DNA of 64,000 nucleotides from Escallonia rubra. Taxonomy: Eukaryota > Streptophyta > Magnoliopsida > Escalloniales > Escalloniaceae. The notes beneath the pieces are model-generated. The model was given only the letters and a program-made list of their open reading frames with translations. It did no database searches and was not told the DNA's origin. Positions within the stretch are counted from its first letter, which is position 1. Every line of letters begins with the position of its first letter. Shown piece by piece: positions 11,475 to 23,086 of the stretch. The stretch lies in contig JAVXUO010002660.1 in the NCBI GenBank assembly GCA_033065855.1, positions 62,001 through 126,000 of the forward strand, given 5' to 3'. The translations under genes and the position numbers were made by a program.

Positions 11475-13443
11475 TGTGAGAACCTTACATTTCATATGCT
11501 TTGATTACATATTTAAGTATGACTAGATGCATCACTCTATGTGAAAATGGTTATGATGAACTATGCTTGATAATATATTTGAATGTATGTTTAAATGTTA
11601 AACACCTTGAATTGAGTAAATTGTCTAAGAAGGTGAACGAAGTGCTAGAAATAGAAAATAGTATTTGATGTTTAGAAACTTTAAATGATAACTTGGAATG
11701 ACCAAAAATATTTTTAGAAGAGTTGGAACGAAAATTGTTTCTAAAAATATTTTTAGAAACTTTAAATGATAACTTGGGAGTAACCGGTTTTTGATCGGAC
11801 TGCCTGTAAATTGTTTTTGCTTTTTGCACAGAATGGTGCCACCTCGTGCTTGTGACATGTCAACACTTTATCGCGACACGTCGTGGTTAAAGCCTCATCG
11901 TGCTTTGAGCCTTGTCGTGCTTGCTAGGTGGCATAACTGTGTCTTCCCACCTCGTGCATAGAGCCTCGTCGTGCTTGACTTCTCCATCTCTTCACCTCGA
12001 CTTAACACATCATACTTGCTTCTAATTTGATTTAGAAGACCTAATTGACATGCTTGAATCTTCTTACCTCATTTTTTAGAAAAAAATCAACCAAAAACCT
12101 TACAAAATCTAGAATTAAGACTTGTTTTTTTAAAGGGAACCTTAAGCAGTTGATTTGGAAAGTTTTTGTGAGCTTCAAACAGTCTTTTGAATGTGTTTGG
12201 AGGAGTTCTTGGAGGTGTTTCAAATCTTAAAATTTGGTTCTTTCATCTCTTCTTTAAGGTAAGATAGTTAAAGCTTTTTAATGGGCTTTTAAGACATGAA
12301 TATGGATATATGTTATGTTAGCGGAATTCTTTTAGTATGAATTCTTTTTGAAACTTTTAAATACTTGTTAGAGACTTGTTAATAACTGAATCTATTCATG
12401 TTTAACATATTGGAGATTATGGAAGACATAAAATTGGTTATGGTACGTGTGAATTATCGAATTATGTCAAAGTAGACATGGTTAGAATATGGTTTTAGAC
12501 ATGTTTTTTAAGTTCTATAATTAAAGCTAAGTTTCTGAATATAAAGGATTATGTTTCATGTTCGAGATGTTATGAAGATGATGTTATATGATGAAAGTGG
12601 CTAAATATTTGATAGCTAAATTTTATGGTGCAAGTAAATGAAGATTACAACAACTATATGTATGAAATGATTTGTTTTCTTGCACATGAGCATGTTACAT
12701 CCTTTCATTGTAAGGGATGGTTGATATATTGTTGATAATTATTATGTTAGCCCATTCAAATGATTGGGGATTGATTTGATTGTGTTTGAGTAGCGGTGCA
12801 CCATATGAGCCAAACAATTGTATCTCTGACTGCTACCCGAGACAGTATCGGCGTTCATTTGTTTTCGATTACTTTGCCTTTGGCCGAGGCAAAGGTTGTG
12901 AAATTATATCTCGAGTGTGGTGACATAAGGGCGGTCTATTGATGGGACTGAATTCGGGAATGGAAACTCTGGAAATGCTCAACTTAGTGTAACATTTGAT
13001 ATGTGTAATGTGCACATGTAGAACTGCTTAATGTGATTGAATTGCAATAACATGCATTATCAATATTCTTGAGTTGAAATTTATATTAAATGTCTTTGAG
13101 TATCTTATTGAGCCAGTGGGCTGACGGGTTTTTACCCATAATAATATTTTAGATCAAGGAGTTGGTGCCTTGAAAGGCAAGGAGAAGGTGTGAGGCACGG
13201 TGAGGACATAGGCAAGGGGTCACTTGTACATTAAGTTGTACTTGAATAGAACAGTATGTCAACTCTGAGATTTGGCAGAGAGCTTACTAGGTGTGGTTTG
13301 TAAAAGTAAACTCTTTAGTTTTGTATGATATGGTTTAATTACCAAGTGGTTTTAGGATGAGTAATATTATCAGTATGTTGTGATGAGTTGTTGTGTCGTA
13401 ATGCTCCAGCCAAGTTGGGATAACCCTAAGTTGGGGCGTTACA
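11475..13443 (+). mobile_element. 3' LTR of element B
   Basis: Preceded by a short purine tract (AAAGAGTGAAGGA, 11462-11474). Starts TGTGAGAACC, ends GGGGCGTTACA, 1969 bp. A 24-bp perfect palindrome centred on AAAATATTTT sits at 11737-11760, where the 5' LTR differs. The end carries the usual LTR polyadenylation-side region (GAGCCAGTGGGCTGACGGG, about 13110). Confidence 0.9.
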
Positions 13444-13742
13444 TTGTGTGTGAGTTTGATGGTGGAAAAAGGGGTAGGGAAGGGTGTTGTGTGATGGTGT
13501 ATGTGTTGGTAAAAGAGGGAGGGGGTGTGTAGTGTGTGAAATTGTGTAAAGTGCTCTGTGTGTGTGTGAAAAAAAAGGTGAAGGGGGATGGGAAGAGCAG
13601 CAGCTAGGGAGCTGCTGATGTGATGTTGGTGTGTGTAGGCGGGTTTATGAGAAAGTGTGGATATATTGTGTGTAGTAGAGATTAAGGTGTGTTATGGGTG
13701 TGAAATCATGTGGGTGAAACGGGAATTTTGTGAGTGTGGGGG

Positions 13743-13905
13743 AGTGGGGTGTGTTGGCAGATCGGAGGTTGGCCGCGTCCATCTACTCCCTTGTGTACTC
13801 GACCGTGTGCGCTGGCTGCTGTGCCAGGACTATAAGGAAATAAAGTTGCGCCCTTACTAACATCAATTACTTTTGGTGCAGTGGTAAGCGTTTGATCCTA
13901 ACAGG
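13743..13905. other. Extra ~160 bp in 5' LTR A, absent from the 3' LTR (SINE-like tail?)
   Basis: The 5' LTR has about 160 bp between GAGTGGGGTG and GGGTGCTCAGTAG that the 3' LTR lacks (GTGAGGTGCTCGGCAG at 23576). Its end, TTGGTGCAGTGGTAAGCG and then GTTTGATCCTAAC, resembles tRNA-derived A- and B-box text as found in plant SINEs. No poly(A) is present and the spacing is odd, so a simple deletion in the 3' LTR is equally possible. Confidence 0.3.
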
Positions 13906-15802
13906 GTGCTCAGTAGTGGGAGGAAGAAGAAGATGTGGGTGTGTTAAGGTGGGTTGTTATGTGTGTGTTATTCAAGTGGCAATGAATAGTGACTGTAATT
14001 GTCGCTAAAGGTAGCTAGACTTTATACAGTCCAGTGTTTGAATTTTAAAAAAATAGTTTAATGCAGATTTGGGAAAAGTACGAAAAAGTGACTAGTTATT
14101 TTTATGAAATCCACGATATGAAAAAATTTCAGATTTTTCCGAGGTGGGAAAAGGGGTTAACTGACGAGGTCATTGTGAAAATTTACGATCAATTTAAAAA
14201 TAGCAAACTAACATAGTTTCTCATAGAAATTTTATGAGGACCCTAAAATGGTGAGATGCTTCAATATCTGAAGTTTCCAAACATTTCAAAGTCAATAGCT
14301 ATTTTTAGCGGAATCGGCTTCTGAGTGCTCTGTTAATTGTCAGTTAGGATTTTAATAATTCCCGAAGGGCTTTTTAGTCCCAAAAAAATGAATGGAGATG
14401 CTTAAAAAATATGTTTAATATGGTTCCAAGATTTTGTTTAGGCGATGGCCGGCAGGGGGGTGTTTTTTGTAATTTTACATAAGCCAGGGGGTGTTTTAGT
14501 AATTTTCCGTATAATTTTTTTTTCGAAGGACGTTTTGGTTCTAAAATAGATGTAGAACATCTGAAAATTTATTTGAAGCGGCTTTGGGGTGTTGGGATGG
14601 AAATTGCCATCAGGGGGTGTTTTTGTAATTTACCATGTCGACACTTACTTTTTGGGGAACGCGCGTAATTAAGCATTCTGAGTGATGGGAAGCGAAGAAT
14701 GAGGTTAGTACGCCTAAATGAAGGAGTATTAATACTAATGTGTCAATAAGCCTAGATTAAAAATCCGACTGTCGGGTCAGGATAACTAGTAGTTGTAAGA
14801 CATTATAAACAACTAATAAAAAAGGAGTAGAATAAATTGTGTATTTATGTTTGAATAGTGTCTGACGAGCAAGGTCTTATTTGATTAGGTGCCCCGCTCG
14901 TTGTGATCTGAGGTGGCTGGTCACATCGGCTAAAACCTAGTTAGGTAAGGATAATGCGGTTCCTTGTATGCTATGATTTGCTTCATTTAGCATACTTGAC
15001 GTTTATAGTGTTGCTATTTTGAGATTATTGCATGGTTGAAATGAGATGTCGGTGGTTGTTGCGTTGATGTCCCTCTTAGTTAGGAATATTGTTGAGGACT
15101 TGTGGTTAATTTTCTCTCTGGTCCACTATGTTGATGATGTTGGGGTGAACTTAATCCCCCTTTCATGGCCACATATCTTTCCGGCTAAGGAATCGTGGTG
15201 TTCAAAACCGGTTGGTTTTGTGACCGAAAATTCTTGCTTGACTTATTGTTGATTTAGGACATAAGGTATAATCCATTCCCTTAGTCCATCCAGTTGGTGT
15301 AACTTGTAGTTTGGCTGTAACGTGGTTGGGGATGAACACGCTTTATGAGTACCCTTCTTGTGATAGCGTCTCTTTTAATTGCCTGAGACTGAGATGAACA
15401 TCCTACAATGCGGGACATTATATGAAAGGAAGGCCTGTGAAGTATGATCACCGGAAAAAAAGGATGTATGACGCCCGAGTCGAGTCTGTCGTGTTTGGTC
15501 GGCTCTAATCAGTTGGGTCTGAGTATGCATTGCACTTGACTTTATTTTAATGTTAACGATTTTAATGGCTTGTATTCATTGATGTTTAATTTGGTTGTTA
15601 CTGATTTAGTGTTCACTTGCATAGTCTGTTAGTCTATCAGTCATGTCCATAAAATGTGAAAATAATTTTGTTCTGTTGGGCCTTAAAGCTGCTCAGTTTG
15701 ACGAAAAACATATCGTTTAGCCATTAGGTTGATGTTGCGCTATTTATGAAACACTTGATTCTTTGACAACGTTGGGTTGATTATTATTCCTCCTCGATGA
15801 TA

Positions 15803-15993
15803 ACTACTGGTATAAAATGTTTTATCGAGAGTGAAATTGGCTCTCTTTTGTCTGAGAAAAAAAGGGGGGATGAGGAATCTTAATGTATATATGTATAAAG
15901 CTGACTGATGTTTCTAAATGTTGTTTGTATTAATATTATGAAGTTGGGTAAATTAGATGTTGAATTTAAAATGTTAATTATGTTAATGATAGA
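15803..15993 (+). other. Element A leader remnant before gag
   Basis: AT-rich non-coding DNA between the last LTR match and the gag start. It holds a purine run (15859-15872) and TGGTATAAAATG, which is too poor a match to the TGGTATCAGAGC primer site to call. Confidence 0.5.
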
Positions 15994-16990
15994 ATGGCTC
16001 GTCAGCTGCGGAACCAGATAATACCTCCAGTGGAAAGACCTCATAATCTGAGAGAACCTCATACATAAGCGTCTTCAGTAAGTGCTGAGGGCGGGAGTTT
16101 GGGTCACGTAGAGGGTAGAGCTGTGAACAACAACAGAGAGGATTTAATGAGGGAGTTAGTGGGACTGTTGCGAGAAATTGTGGGAATTCCCGCAGCACAT
16201 CCGGCGGCTATGGTTGCACCTGTCCTGGTGGAGGGAAAAAAAGTGCAAATTCCAAGATTTTAAGGAAGTCTGCCCTAGTGAGTTTCACGGGGGCAATGAC
16301 CCGATCCGAGCAGTATCTTGGATTCATGAAATAGAGACGGCCTTTGAGATAACAGGGCATGGAAAGTATCAAAAGGTAGTTTTTGCAACCCATGTGTTGA
16401 AAGGAGCAGCCGGGTATTGGTGGGATGTGCAAAAATAGGTTGAGGAAGGGAAGAAGCCTAACTGACCCTATGTTAACTGACCCGTGACTGTGCAAAATAA
16501 GTTAGAGACGGATTTTCTGAACCTTAAATAACAGAAAGATAAGACGTTGGAGGAATATATACGGGAATTTGATGAACTGGCTCGTTTTGCCATCCACCAG
16601 GTGGTTACGGAGGACAGGAAGGTTAGAAGATTTAAGGAAGGATTAACACAAACTCTGAAGAGGATTGTCAAAAGTTTCCAATTTAATACCTGTAATGAAG
16701 CTGTAGAGAAAACTCTACTGATAGAAGCAGAAAATAAAGAAGCATGGGAGGAAAGGAAGGAGCAAGGGAGGAAGAGGAGTAAAAACCAACAACAGGGAAA
16801 AGATAATGGAAAGAAATTTAAAAAGAAAGTGGAGGAAGGGAAGTTCGGGCAAAGTTCAGGCCGAGCAGCAAATAAGGAATATAAGTGATGTGGACTGAAA
16901 CACGAGGGCACAAATTGTATAAGGGCGACCGGAGCGTGTTTCAAATGTGGCAAGCAAGGCCATAAAGTGAATGATTGTAAGCTAAACTAG
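15994..16990 (+). pseudogene. Element A gag (capsid and zinc knuckle)
   Basis: The ATG at 15994 opens MARQLRNQ and stops at 16066. After frameshifts, 16178-16438 carries the retrotransposon gag core (FKEVCPSEFHGGNDPIRAVSW, KVVFATHVLKGAAGYWWD), and 16547-16888 continues with MEEYIREFDELARFA followed by a Lys/Glu-rich stretch. A CCHC knuckle CFKCGKQGHKVNDC (CX2CX4HX4C) is coded at 16937-16978. The product would build the virus-like particle and bind the element RNA. At least two stops and frameshifts break it. Confidence 0.88.
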
Positions 16991-17050
16991 AGAGTTTGCT
17001 TTCAATGCCAGTAACCAGACCATAACGCAAAGAAGCGCCCGCATAGAAAG

Positions 17051-17320
17051 ATGATGGCTCTAGAAGGAAGGCACATGGCAAATATTATAAACCTGAAGGA
17101 TGCTCTGAAATTAGAAGATGTGGTGACAGATACTTTTCCTGTATGTTCGCATCAGGCTATTGTATTATTTGATTCTGGTGCCACCCATTCCTTTATTTCT
17201 CTAGATTTTGCTAATAAGTTGATTGTACCCTGGCAACCGTTGAATACGGTGTTAGCGGTGTATATACCTTGTGGACATTCTCTTTATAACACTAAGATAT
17301 ATAGGCAATGCCCGATATAA
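17051..17320 (+). pseudogene. Element A aspartic protease (N-terminal half)
   Basis: Residues 38-50 read VLFDSGATHSFIS with the catalytic DSG intact (codons at 17171-17179). The C-terminal half, including the ILGMDW-type motif, is missing: the frame stops at 17320 and within 30 bp the sequence is already RT ([13 protein letters not shown]). The second half of protease and the start of RT were therefore lost. In an intact element this enzyme cuts the Gag-Pol polyprotein. Confidence 0.85.
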
Positions 17321-17334
17321 GTCTCCGATCAGAC

Positions 17335-18077
17335 ATTATAAACTTGGGTTTCATTCGTCCTAGTGTGTCACCTTACGGAGCCCCCGTGTTATTTGTAAGG
17401 AAGAAAGATGGAAGGATGAGGCTTTGTATTGACTATCGCGAGTTAAATAAGGTAGCAATTAGGAATAAATATCCTTTACCTTGAATAAACGACCTTTTTA
17501 TCAATTAAAGGATGCAAAATATTTTTCGAAAATTGATCTTAGGTCTGGATACCATCAATTGAAAGTAAAGGAGGATGACGTAGCAAAAACTACTTTCAGA
17601 ACCAGATATGGACATAATGAATTTCCAGGTAATGCCATTTGGACTAACTAATGCCCCTGCAGCGTTCATGGATTTGATGAACAACATGTTCCAGAGATAT
17701 TTAGATTGTTGTGTCATCGTGCTCATTTATGACATTTGGTTTATTCCAAAAGTAAGGAAGAGCATGCTCGGCATTTGATGCAAGTATTGCAAATTCTCCG
17801 AGAACATAAGTTGTATGCCAAACTCAAAAAGTGTGAGTTATGGCTGGAGAAAGTACAGTATTTGGGACATATAGTGTCAAGTGAAGATATACTGATAGAC
17901 CCAGGGAAGGTGGAAACGGTTTCAAATTGGGAACGTCTGACTTCGGTGTTTGAAATTTGGAGTTTCCTAGGCTTAGCTGGTTACTATAAGAGATTTATCA
18001 AGGACTTTTCCAAAATAGCATCCCCATTGATGAATCTAACCAAAAAGAATGTGAAATTTAACTGGACAGAAAAGTGA
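17335..18077 (+). pseudogene. Element A reverse transcriptase
   Basis: The RT finger and palm are readable across frames: [35 protein letters not shown] (then a stop), [14 protein letters not shown] near 17530, [14 protein letters not shown] near 17635. The catalytic box reads LIYDIW at about 17723-17740 where FIDDIL is expected, so the first Asp codon is TAT (Tyr) and the frame shifts just after. The thumb and connection region ([40 protein letters not shown]) is open at 17736-18077. Dead by active-site loss as well as by breaks. Confidence 0.88.
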
Positions 18078-18093
18078 AAATAGTTTTCAAGAA

Positions 18094-18510
18094 GTGAAAA
18101 GAAGGTTGGTGACGGTGCCTGCTCTTACATTACCGTTAGGATTGGAAGGATTCGTCATTTATTGTGATGCATCTCGGGAAGGATTAGGTTGTGTACTCAT
18201 GCAACATGGCAAGGTAATTGTGTATGCCTCCAGACAGTTGAGAAACCATGAGAGGAACTACCCGACACATGATTTGGAGTTAGCAACAGTGGTGTTTGCG
18301 GTAAAAATATGGAGACATTACTTGTATGGGATTACGTTTGAGATACATACCGACCATAAGAGTTTGAGTATATCGTTACCCAGAATGAACTTAATATGAG
18401 ACAAAAGAGATGGTTGGAACTCCTTAAGGACTATGATTGTACTATAAAATATCACCCGGGAGAAGCTAATGTGGTGGCAAATGCGCTAAGCAGAAAGCAA
18501 ATGGGGAACC
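18094..18510 (+). pseudogene. Element A RNase H
   Basis: Motifs run in order: [20 protein letters not shown] (Asp), [21 protein letters not shown] (Glu), [17 protein letters not shown] (Asp). All three core acidic residues are kept. A one-base shift at about 18396 moves the closing GEANVVANALSRKQ (18460-18500) into another frame. The domain would remove the RNA strand during reverse transcription. Confidence 0.87.
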
Positions 18511-18599
18511 TAACTGCGATGATTACTACACAAAAGGCCATCATCGAAGATTTGGACAAACTCGAAATTGAAGTTCGATTCAGAGGAGAAGGAGGTAGT

Positions 18600-19275
18600 A
18601 ACCTATTTCATTTAGAAGTCAGATCGATGCTTTTTGATTGGATTAAGGAAGCTCAAGGTCAAGATGAAAGTATACATGAAATCCATCAAGGTTTTGAGAG
18701 GAATAAGAAAGAGAAATTTGATTGTAATAAAGAGGGCATTTACAAGTATGAGGGTCGGGTATATGTGCCGCCTAGTGGCGAATTGAGAAAAGAGATTATG
18801 ACAGAGACGATCATAACTTTAAATACTCAATCCACCCTAGAGAAACAAAAATGTATCGTGATCTACGAAAAAATTTCTGGTGGCCTGACATGAAAAGGGA
18901 TATATCAAGGTTTGTGTCCCGGTGTTTGACATGCCAACAGGTGAAAGTGGAACATAAGAAAATTGTCGGATAGTTACAACCACTCCCTGTACCTAAGTGG
19001 AAATGGGAACACATTACAATGGATTTTGTGTCAGGATTACCACGAACAACTAGTAAATACACGTCTATCTGGGTGGTAGTGGATAGGTTGACTAGGATAG
19101 CTCGGTTTATTCCTACTCGAAAAGGGTGTTCTACGGAATGACTTGCCCGAATTTATATTAAGGAGGTAGTTAGTTGTTATGGAGTGCCAATAACCATTGT
19201 ATCCGATAAAGACGCAAGGTTCACCTCGAGAATATGGAAAAGTTTCCAAAACAAATGGGAACGAAGTTAACTGTG
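18600..19275 (+). pseudogene. Element A integrase, N-terminal zinc module and first part of the core
   Basis: The stretch 18720-18893 codes the region before and in the zinc finger (EGRVYVPPSGELRKEI), with a frameshift inside it. FVSRCLTCQQVKVEHKK (18909-18960) keeps the CX2C pair. The core starts MDFVSGLPRT (about 19020, catalytic Asp), then VVDRLTRIARFIP and [12 protein letters not shown] (second Asp, about 19205). A family C solo LTR interrupts the core at 19281, before the catalytic Glu. Stops near 18973 and 19140. Confidence 0.87.
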
Positions 19276-19514
19276 AGTACTGTAATAACTCGAAATTTCT
19301 TTTCCTTGTGCGAAATTAATATTTTTGATTAATTAAGTTTGTGGTCTTTTGTTAACACTAAGAAAATGAATTGGGAATGTTTCTGAAATTTTCAGTTGAA
19401 TGAAAGTGGTTTCATTCGAATCAAAACTTATTGATTATAAAGTTTTTGAGTTCTGAAATATTCGGTCGAAGGAAAATAGTTTGGCTTCGAATAAAAATGA
19501 TTTTCTGAAGTTTT

Positions 19515-19915
19515 AGTCGAATTTAAAAGGTTTTAGTCGACTAAAAGAGTGTTTCGGTAGACTAGAAGTGTTTCGGTCGACTAAAAAGTATTTAAATTGT
19601 GTAAAAATGGTTTTCTGGAGTTTTAGTCGAATTTAAAGGTTTTAGTCGACTAAAAGAGTGATTTCAGTCGACTAAAAGTTTAGTCGATGAACAGTGATTT
19701 TGAACAGTAAATATGAACCGTGCTTGTGAACAGTGTTTTTGGAAAGCTTCGACTAAAAGTGAGTTTTAGTCGACTTAAAGTGTTTGATTCGACTAAAAGT
19801 GGGTTTTTAGTCGACTAAAAGTGTTTTAGTCGACTGAAAGTGAAATGAAAAAAAAAAAAAAAAATTCATTCGACTAAAAGTGTGTGTTTTAGTCGACTCA
19901 AAGTGTTTCATTCGA
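19515..19915 (+). repeat. TCGACT palindrome array in the family C solo LTR
   Basis: TTTTAGTCGACTAAAA-type palindromes and half-sites (TTCGACTAAAAG) are repeated across the 400 bp before the TATA box at 19942. A short GAACAGT repeat block (19688-19740, four units, one mutated to GAACCGT) lies in the middle. Confidence 0.9.
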
Positions 19916-19941
19916 ATGCAAACTTAAAATTTTTGTCCCTC

Positions 19942-19951
19942 TATATAAATA
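19942..19951 (+). promoter_or_regulatory. TATA box of the family C solo LTR
   Basis: TATATAAATA preceded by CCTC, followed by a pyrimidine-rich start region and a GA-rich leader. The same string sits at the same place in the other two family C LTRs. Confidence 0.7.
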
Positions 19952-20681
19952 GTGTTCTATTTTCATTTCTAGCCTTTTTGGGTTCTCTGTTTCTTCTCTT
20001 CTCCTTTGTACCACAGAGAGAGAGAGAGGAAGAGGAAGAGAAAGAGAGAGATTGGAGAAGATGGCTTGGAAAATTTGGAAGCTCTAAGGAGGAACTTAAG
20101 GATTTGCTTAAGGATTTGTGACTCTCAAGAGGCTTGATTAAGGTAAGGGTTTACTTTTGAAATTCGAATCAGCGATGGACCAATCGCTCATGTAAGTCTT
20201 TAGATTCTTTTGAAATCCGAGTCTCTTCATATGGGGATAAATGATTCTTCATCTCGTTTTTGTTTTGAACTTTGTTAAGAATGACTTGTTGTCAATTCTA
20301 TGATTTATGAAAAATCAAATTCCGTCGGATTTGTTTGACTTCAGAATATTGACGTATTGATATCGTCGTTTCAGTGATTTATGATCGTTATTATTTTCGT
20401 GAACTCCACTTATTGTCTGACGAGTTCGTTGTTTGATAATGTGATTTTGAAACCTTTGATTATGGTTTGATTTGTCCGATATTTGATAACGGTCATTTTG
20501 AGATTTTGTTTTGGTGACTTTATGAGCCATGTCACAGTGTATGTGACTTATTTTCGACTTACCCACGTGGATTGAAACGTGGGCTAGCTCAAGGGAGTTG
20601 AGCTATAGATCGCGATCTTAGTTTCCGAACCGGCCTCATATGTCAGGAGTGACGTATGTGACCGCTTTCTGAATGGCTCTC

Positions 20682-20965
20682 TAGTGTCTGTTTCGATAGT
20701 ATCTATTTCCGAACTCAGATATATTTTGACATTGTTATTTGGCTCACTAGTGTCTGATTCCGTATTCAGATATATTCTGACATTTGATATATGGTCCGAT
20801 AGTGTCTATTTCCGTACTCTGATATATTTTGGCATATGATATTCGGTCTGACATCTCTAGTGTCTATTTCCGTACTCTGATATATTTTGGCATATGATAT
20901 TCGGTCTGACATCTCTAGTGTCTATTTTCGTACTCTGATATAATTTGGCATTTGAATTTGGTCTG
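20682..20965 (+). repeat. ~65-bp minisatellite in the family C solo LTR
   Basis: About five units of the form TAGTGTCTATTTCCG, TACTCTGATATATTTTGGCA, TATGATATTCGGTCTGACA. Two adjacent units (about 20815-20945) are almost identical. Homologous arrays lie at 32823-33095 and 37323-37595. Confidence 0.8.
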
Positions 20966-21667
20966 ACCTCTATTCAGTCGAAATTGGTGTGCCTTTGAAA
21001 TATTGTCTTTCAGATATAATTTGACATTGAAATTGTGTTTGATGTCCATTTTGTTGAAACCTTTGTGTCTGTCTTTGTATTCATAAGTTTTTTTGACATT
21101 CGAAATCTGGTTTGATTATCTATTCCGTTAAAACAAATTTGGTGCTTCCAAAATTTTGTTTTTCTGTTATCTTTGGGTTCCGACTGATTGGTCCTTTGAG
21201 CGACCTTACTAGGCATTTGGCTCATTCCCTTATTGTTTTTCCTTTCAGGAGGTTAGTAGGTGGGATTTCAGATTTGAAGGGCTAGCTGTGTGACCAAAGT
21301 TAGCTGCCTTATTTCAGAGTTAGTATTGACATTTAAGTGTATTTAATTAGAAGTTGGTATCGTTTAGGTTTCGTTTTGAAACTCTGTGTTGGAGTAAATT
21401 TTCGGATTGTATAAAGTTTTGGCCCCTATGACAGTTATTGATGTACTCTTGGGAGTTATTAATGCATGCTCTGATCGACCGTTTGGAATATTTATGATAT
21501 TTTAAGGTTTTCTGATTTTTGTTTGGGGGACTTTCGATATTGTTTCGTTTGGGATTTTAGTGTATGCTCTGATTTACCAATTTGAAGTCTTCTGATAATT
21601 ATGGAATTTTATCTGATCTCTGTATATTTGGCATTAACGCTCCGTAAATAGAATTCGGGGCGTTACA

Positions 21668-22440
21668 AGTACAGCCTTTTACCCTCAGACGGATGGCCAA
21701 TCTGAATGTACCATACAGATCTTGAAGGATATGTTGAGAGCGTGCATTATTGATTTTGGCGGAGCATGGGATGAGCAGTTGCCTCTAATCGAATTTCCTT
21801 ACAACAATAGTTATCACGCGAGCATTGAAATGGCTCATTATGAAGCGTTGCATGGTCGTAGATGTTGCGCGACTATTTATAGGGATGTAGTAGGGAAACG
21901 AAGACTGTCACGCATGGAACTGTGTAAGGAAATAGCAGACAAGATGAAGGTGGTCCGAGAGAGAATTCGTAGTGCACAAAGTCGGCAAAAAAGCTATGCA
22001 AATAAGAGGCGTAGAATGTTAGAGTTTGAAGTATGTGACCTAGTGTTTTTAAAAGTATCACCGTGGAAGGGAATCATGCGATTCGGGAAGCAAGGAAAGT
22101 TAAGTCTGAGGTTCATCGAACCGTTTAAAATTCTATCTAGGGTTGAGACGGTGGCGTACAGGCTCGATCTACCACCAGAATTGAGCCAATTCCATAACGT
22201 GTTTCTCGTATCATTGCTCAAGAATTATGTTCCTGACCCTACGCATGTGATCCAATCGTAACTAGTGGAAATTTGAAATAATCTCTCATATCAGGAGGTA
22301 CCAATAGAAGTCATTGATAGAAAAGAGCTGGTATTATGTTCCAAGGTAATACTAGTGATCAAAGTCATCTGGAGAAATCATGCGATAGAGGAAGCCACTT
22401 GGGTACCCGAGGCGTTAATGCGGTAGGGATATCCGTATCT
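21668..22440 (+). pseudogene. Element A integrase, C-terminal part, with chromodomain-like tail
   Basis: After the solo LTR the frame continues with [10 protein letters not shown] (catalytic Glu near 21705), DMLRACIIDFGGAWDEQLPLIEF, then the GPY/F-like module (21722-22261: FGKQGKLSLRFIEPFKILSRV, HNVFLVSLLKNYVPD). GPY is changed to EPF. A stop at 22259 is followed by a readable chromodomain remnant (VPIEVIDRKEL, VIWRNHAIEEATWVPEALMR, YPYLF; 22297-22440). In related chromoviruses this tail can steer integration to heterochromatin. Confidence 0.88.
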
Positions 22441-23086
22441 ATTTACAGGATAAGGTTCGTCCCAATTTCGAGGACGAAAGTTATTAATGGTGGGGTGTAA
22501 TTTCCTGAAAATGCCTTAAATTAATCTAACCGTAACTTAGATTTATTGAGGGTGTTATTTTCATTAGTAGCACTATTTTATTGATAATTAAGTATTAGGA
22601 ATCTAAATGAAAGGTTAGTTTAACCTTGGGTCCAAAATGCAATTTTATAAGAGTGGTGGGGTCAAAAATGCAATTATGGAAAGTTGGGGGGCCTAAATTA
22701 TAAATTTGGAAAACTTATGATTAGTGGTTGGAGAGGTGTTGTGAAGGGAGGGAAATTTAAAGACATTTGTTCTGCTCCTACTTAGAAAGGAGGTGACTAA
22801 GTACATTAAAAAATTGAACTTTGGAGAATTAAAGAGGGAAAAAAAGGAAAAAGAAAAGAAGAAAATAAAATTAGAAGAGAAACAGAGTACTCGGCAGAAA
22901 AGAGAAACAGGGGAAGAGACGAAGAAGAAAGACAGAAAGAAGACATAAAGGAGAAAGAAGAAAGGAAGAAAGAAAAAAAAAACCTTAAGCCCTAAGGGTA
23001 AGCTTTCTCTTTCCATTTTCAATTAGGGTTTAAATTGAATCAATTTAGAGAGATGTATATGGTATGCATATGGGGTAACCTAGCAT

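Larger units (their letters stand above)
7706..13443 (+). mobile_element. Element B: internally deleted Ty3/gypsy chromovirus (Tekay/Del-like)
   Basis: Both LTRs start TGTGAGAACCT and the element ends GGGGCGTTACA. The flanks are TTTTG (7701-7705) and TTGTG (13444-13448), a TSD with one substitution. LTR A sequence resumes on both sides. The internal part runs from the protease C-terminus through RT, RNase H and integrase to a chromodomain-like tail. The 3' two-thirds of the 5' LTR, the PBS, gag and most of the protease are missing in one deletion at about 8338. Several stops are present, so it is inactive. Confidence 0.9.
4458..15802 (+). mobile_element. 5' LTR of element A (split by D and B, 3' end lost)
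   Basis: Pieces 4458-4520, 6982-7705 and 13449-15802 together match the 3' LTR 22496-25320: the TAAATTAATCTAAC start, GA-rich tract, GT-rich tract, AATAGTGACTGTAATTGTCGCT, and the ATTATTATTCCTCC block. After 15802 the match stops. The last ~380 bp of the LTR (present at 25321-25697) and the PBS are absent, so a deletion removed the LTR-leader junction. Confidence 0.82.
19281..21667 (+). mobile_element. Solo LTR of family C inside element A integrase
   Basis: Begins TGTAATAACTCGAAATTT, ends GGGGCGTTACA, 2387 bp, with a perfect TSD AGTAC (19276-19280 and 21668-21672). It is clearly homologous to the two LTRs of element C (31344-33762, 35808-38263): same TCGACT palindrome array, TATA box, GA-rich tract and 65-bp minisatellite. 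The integrase frame resumes at 21668. No internal domain remains, so two LTRs recombined. Confidence 0.93.

Noticed and set aside
15811..15826. TGGTATAAAATG as PBS of element A
   Set aside because: Only the first six bases fit TGGTATCAGAGC and it is not at an LTR end.
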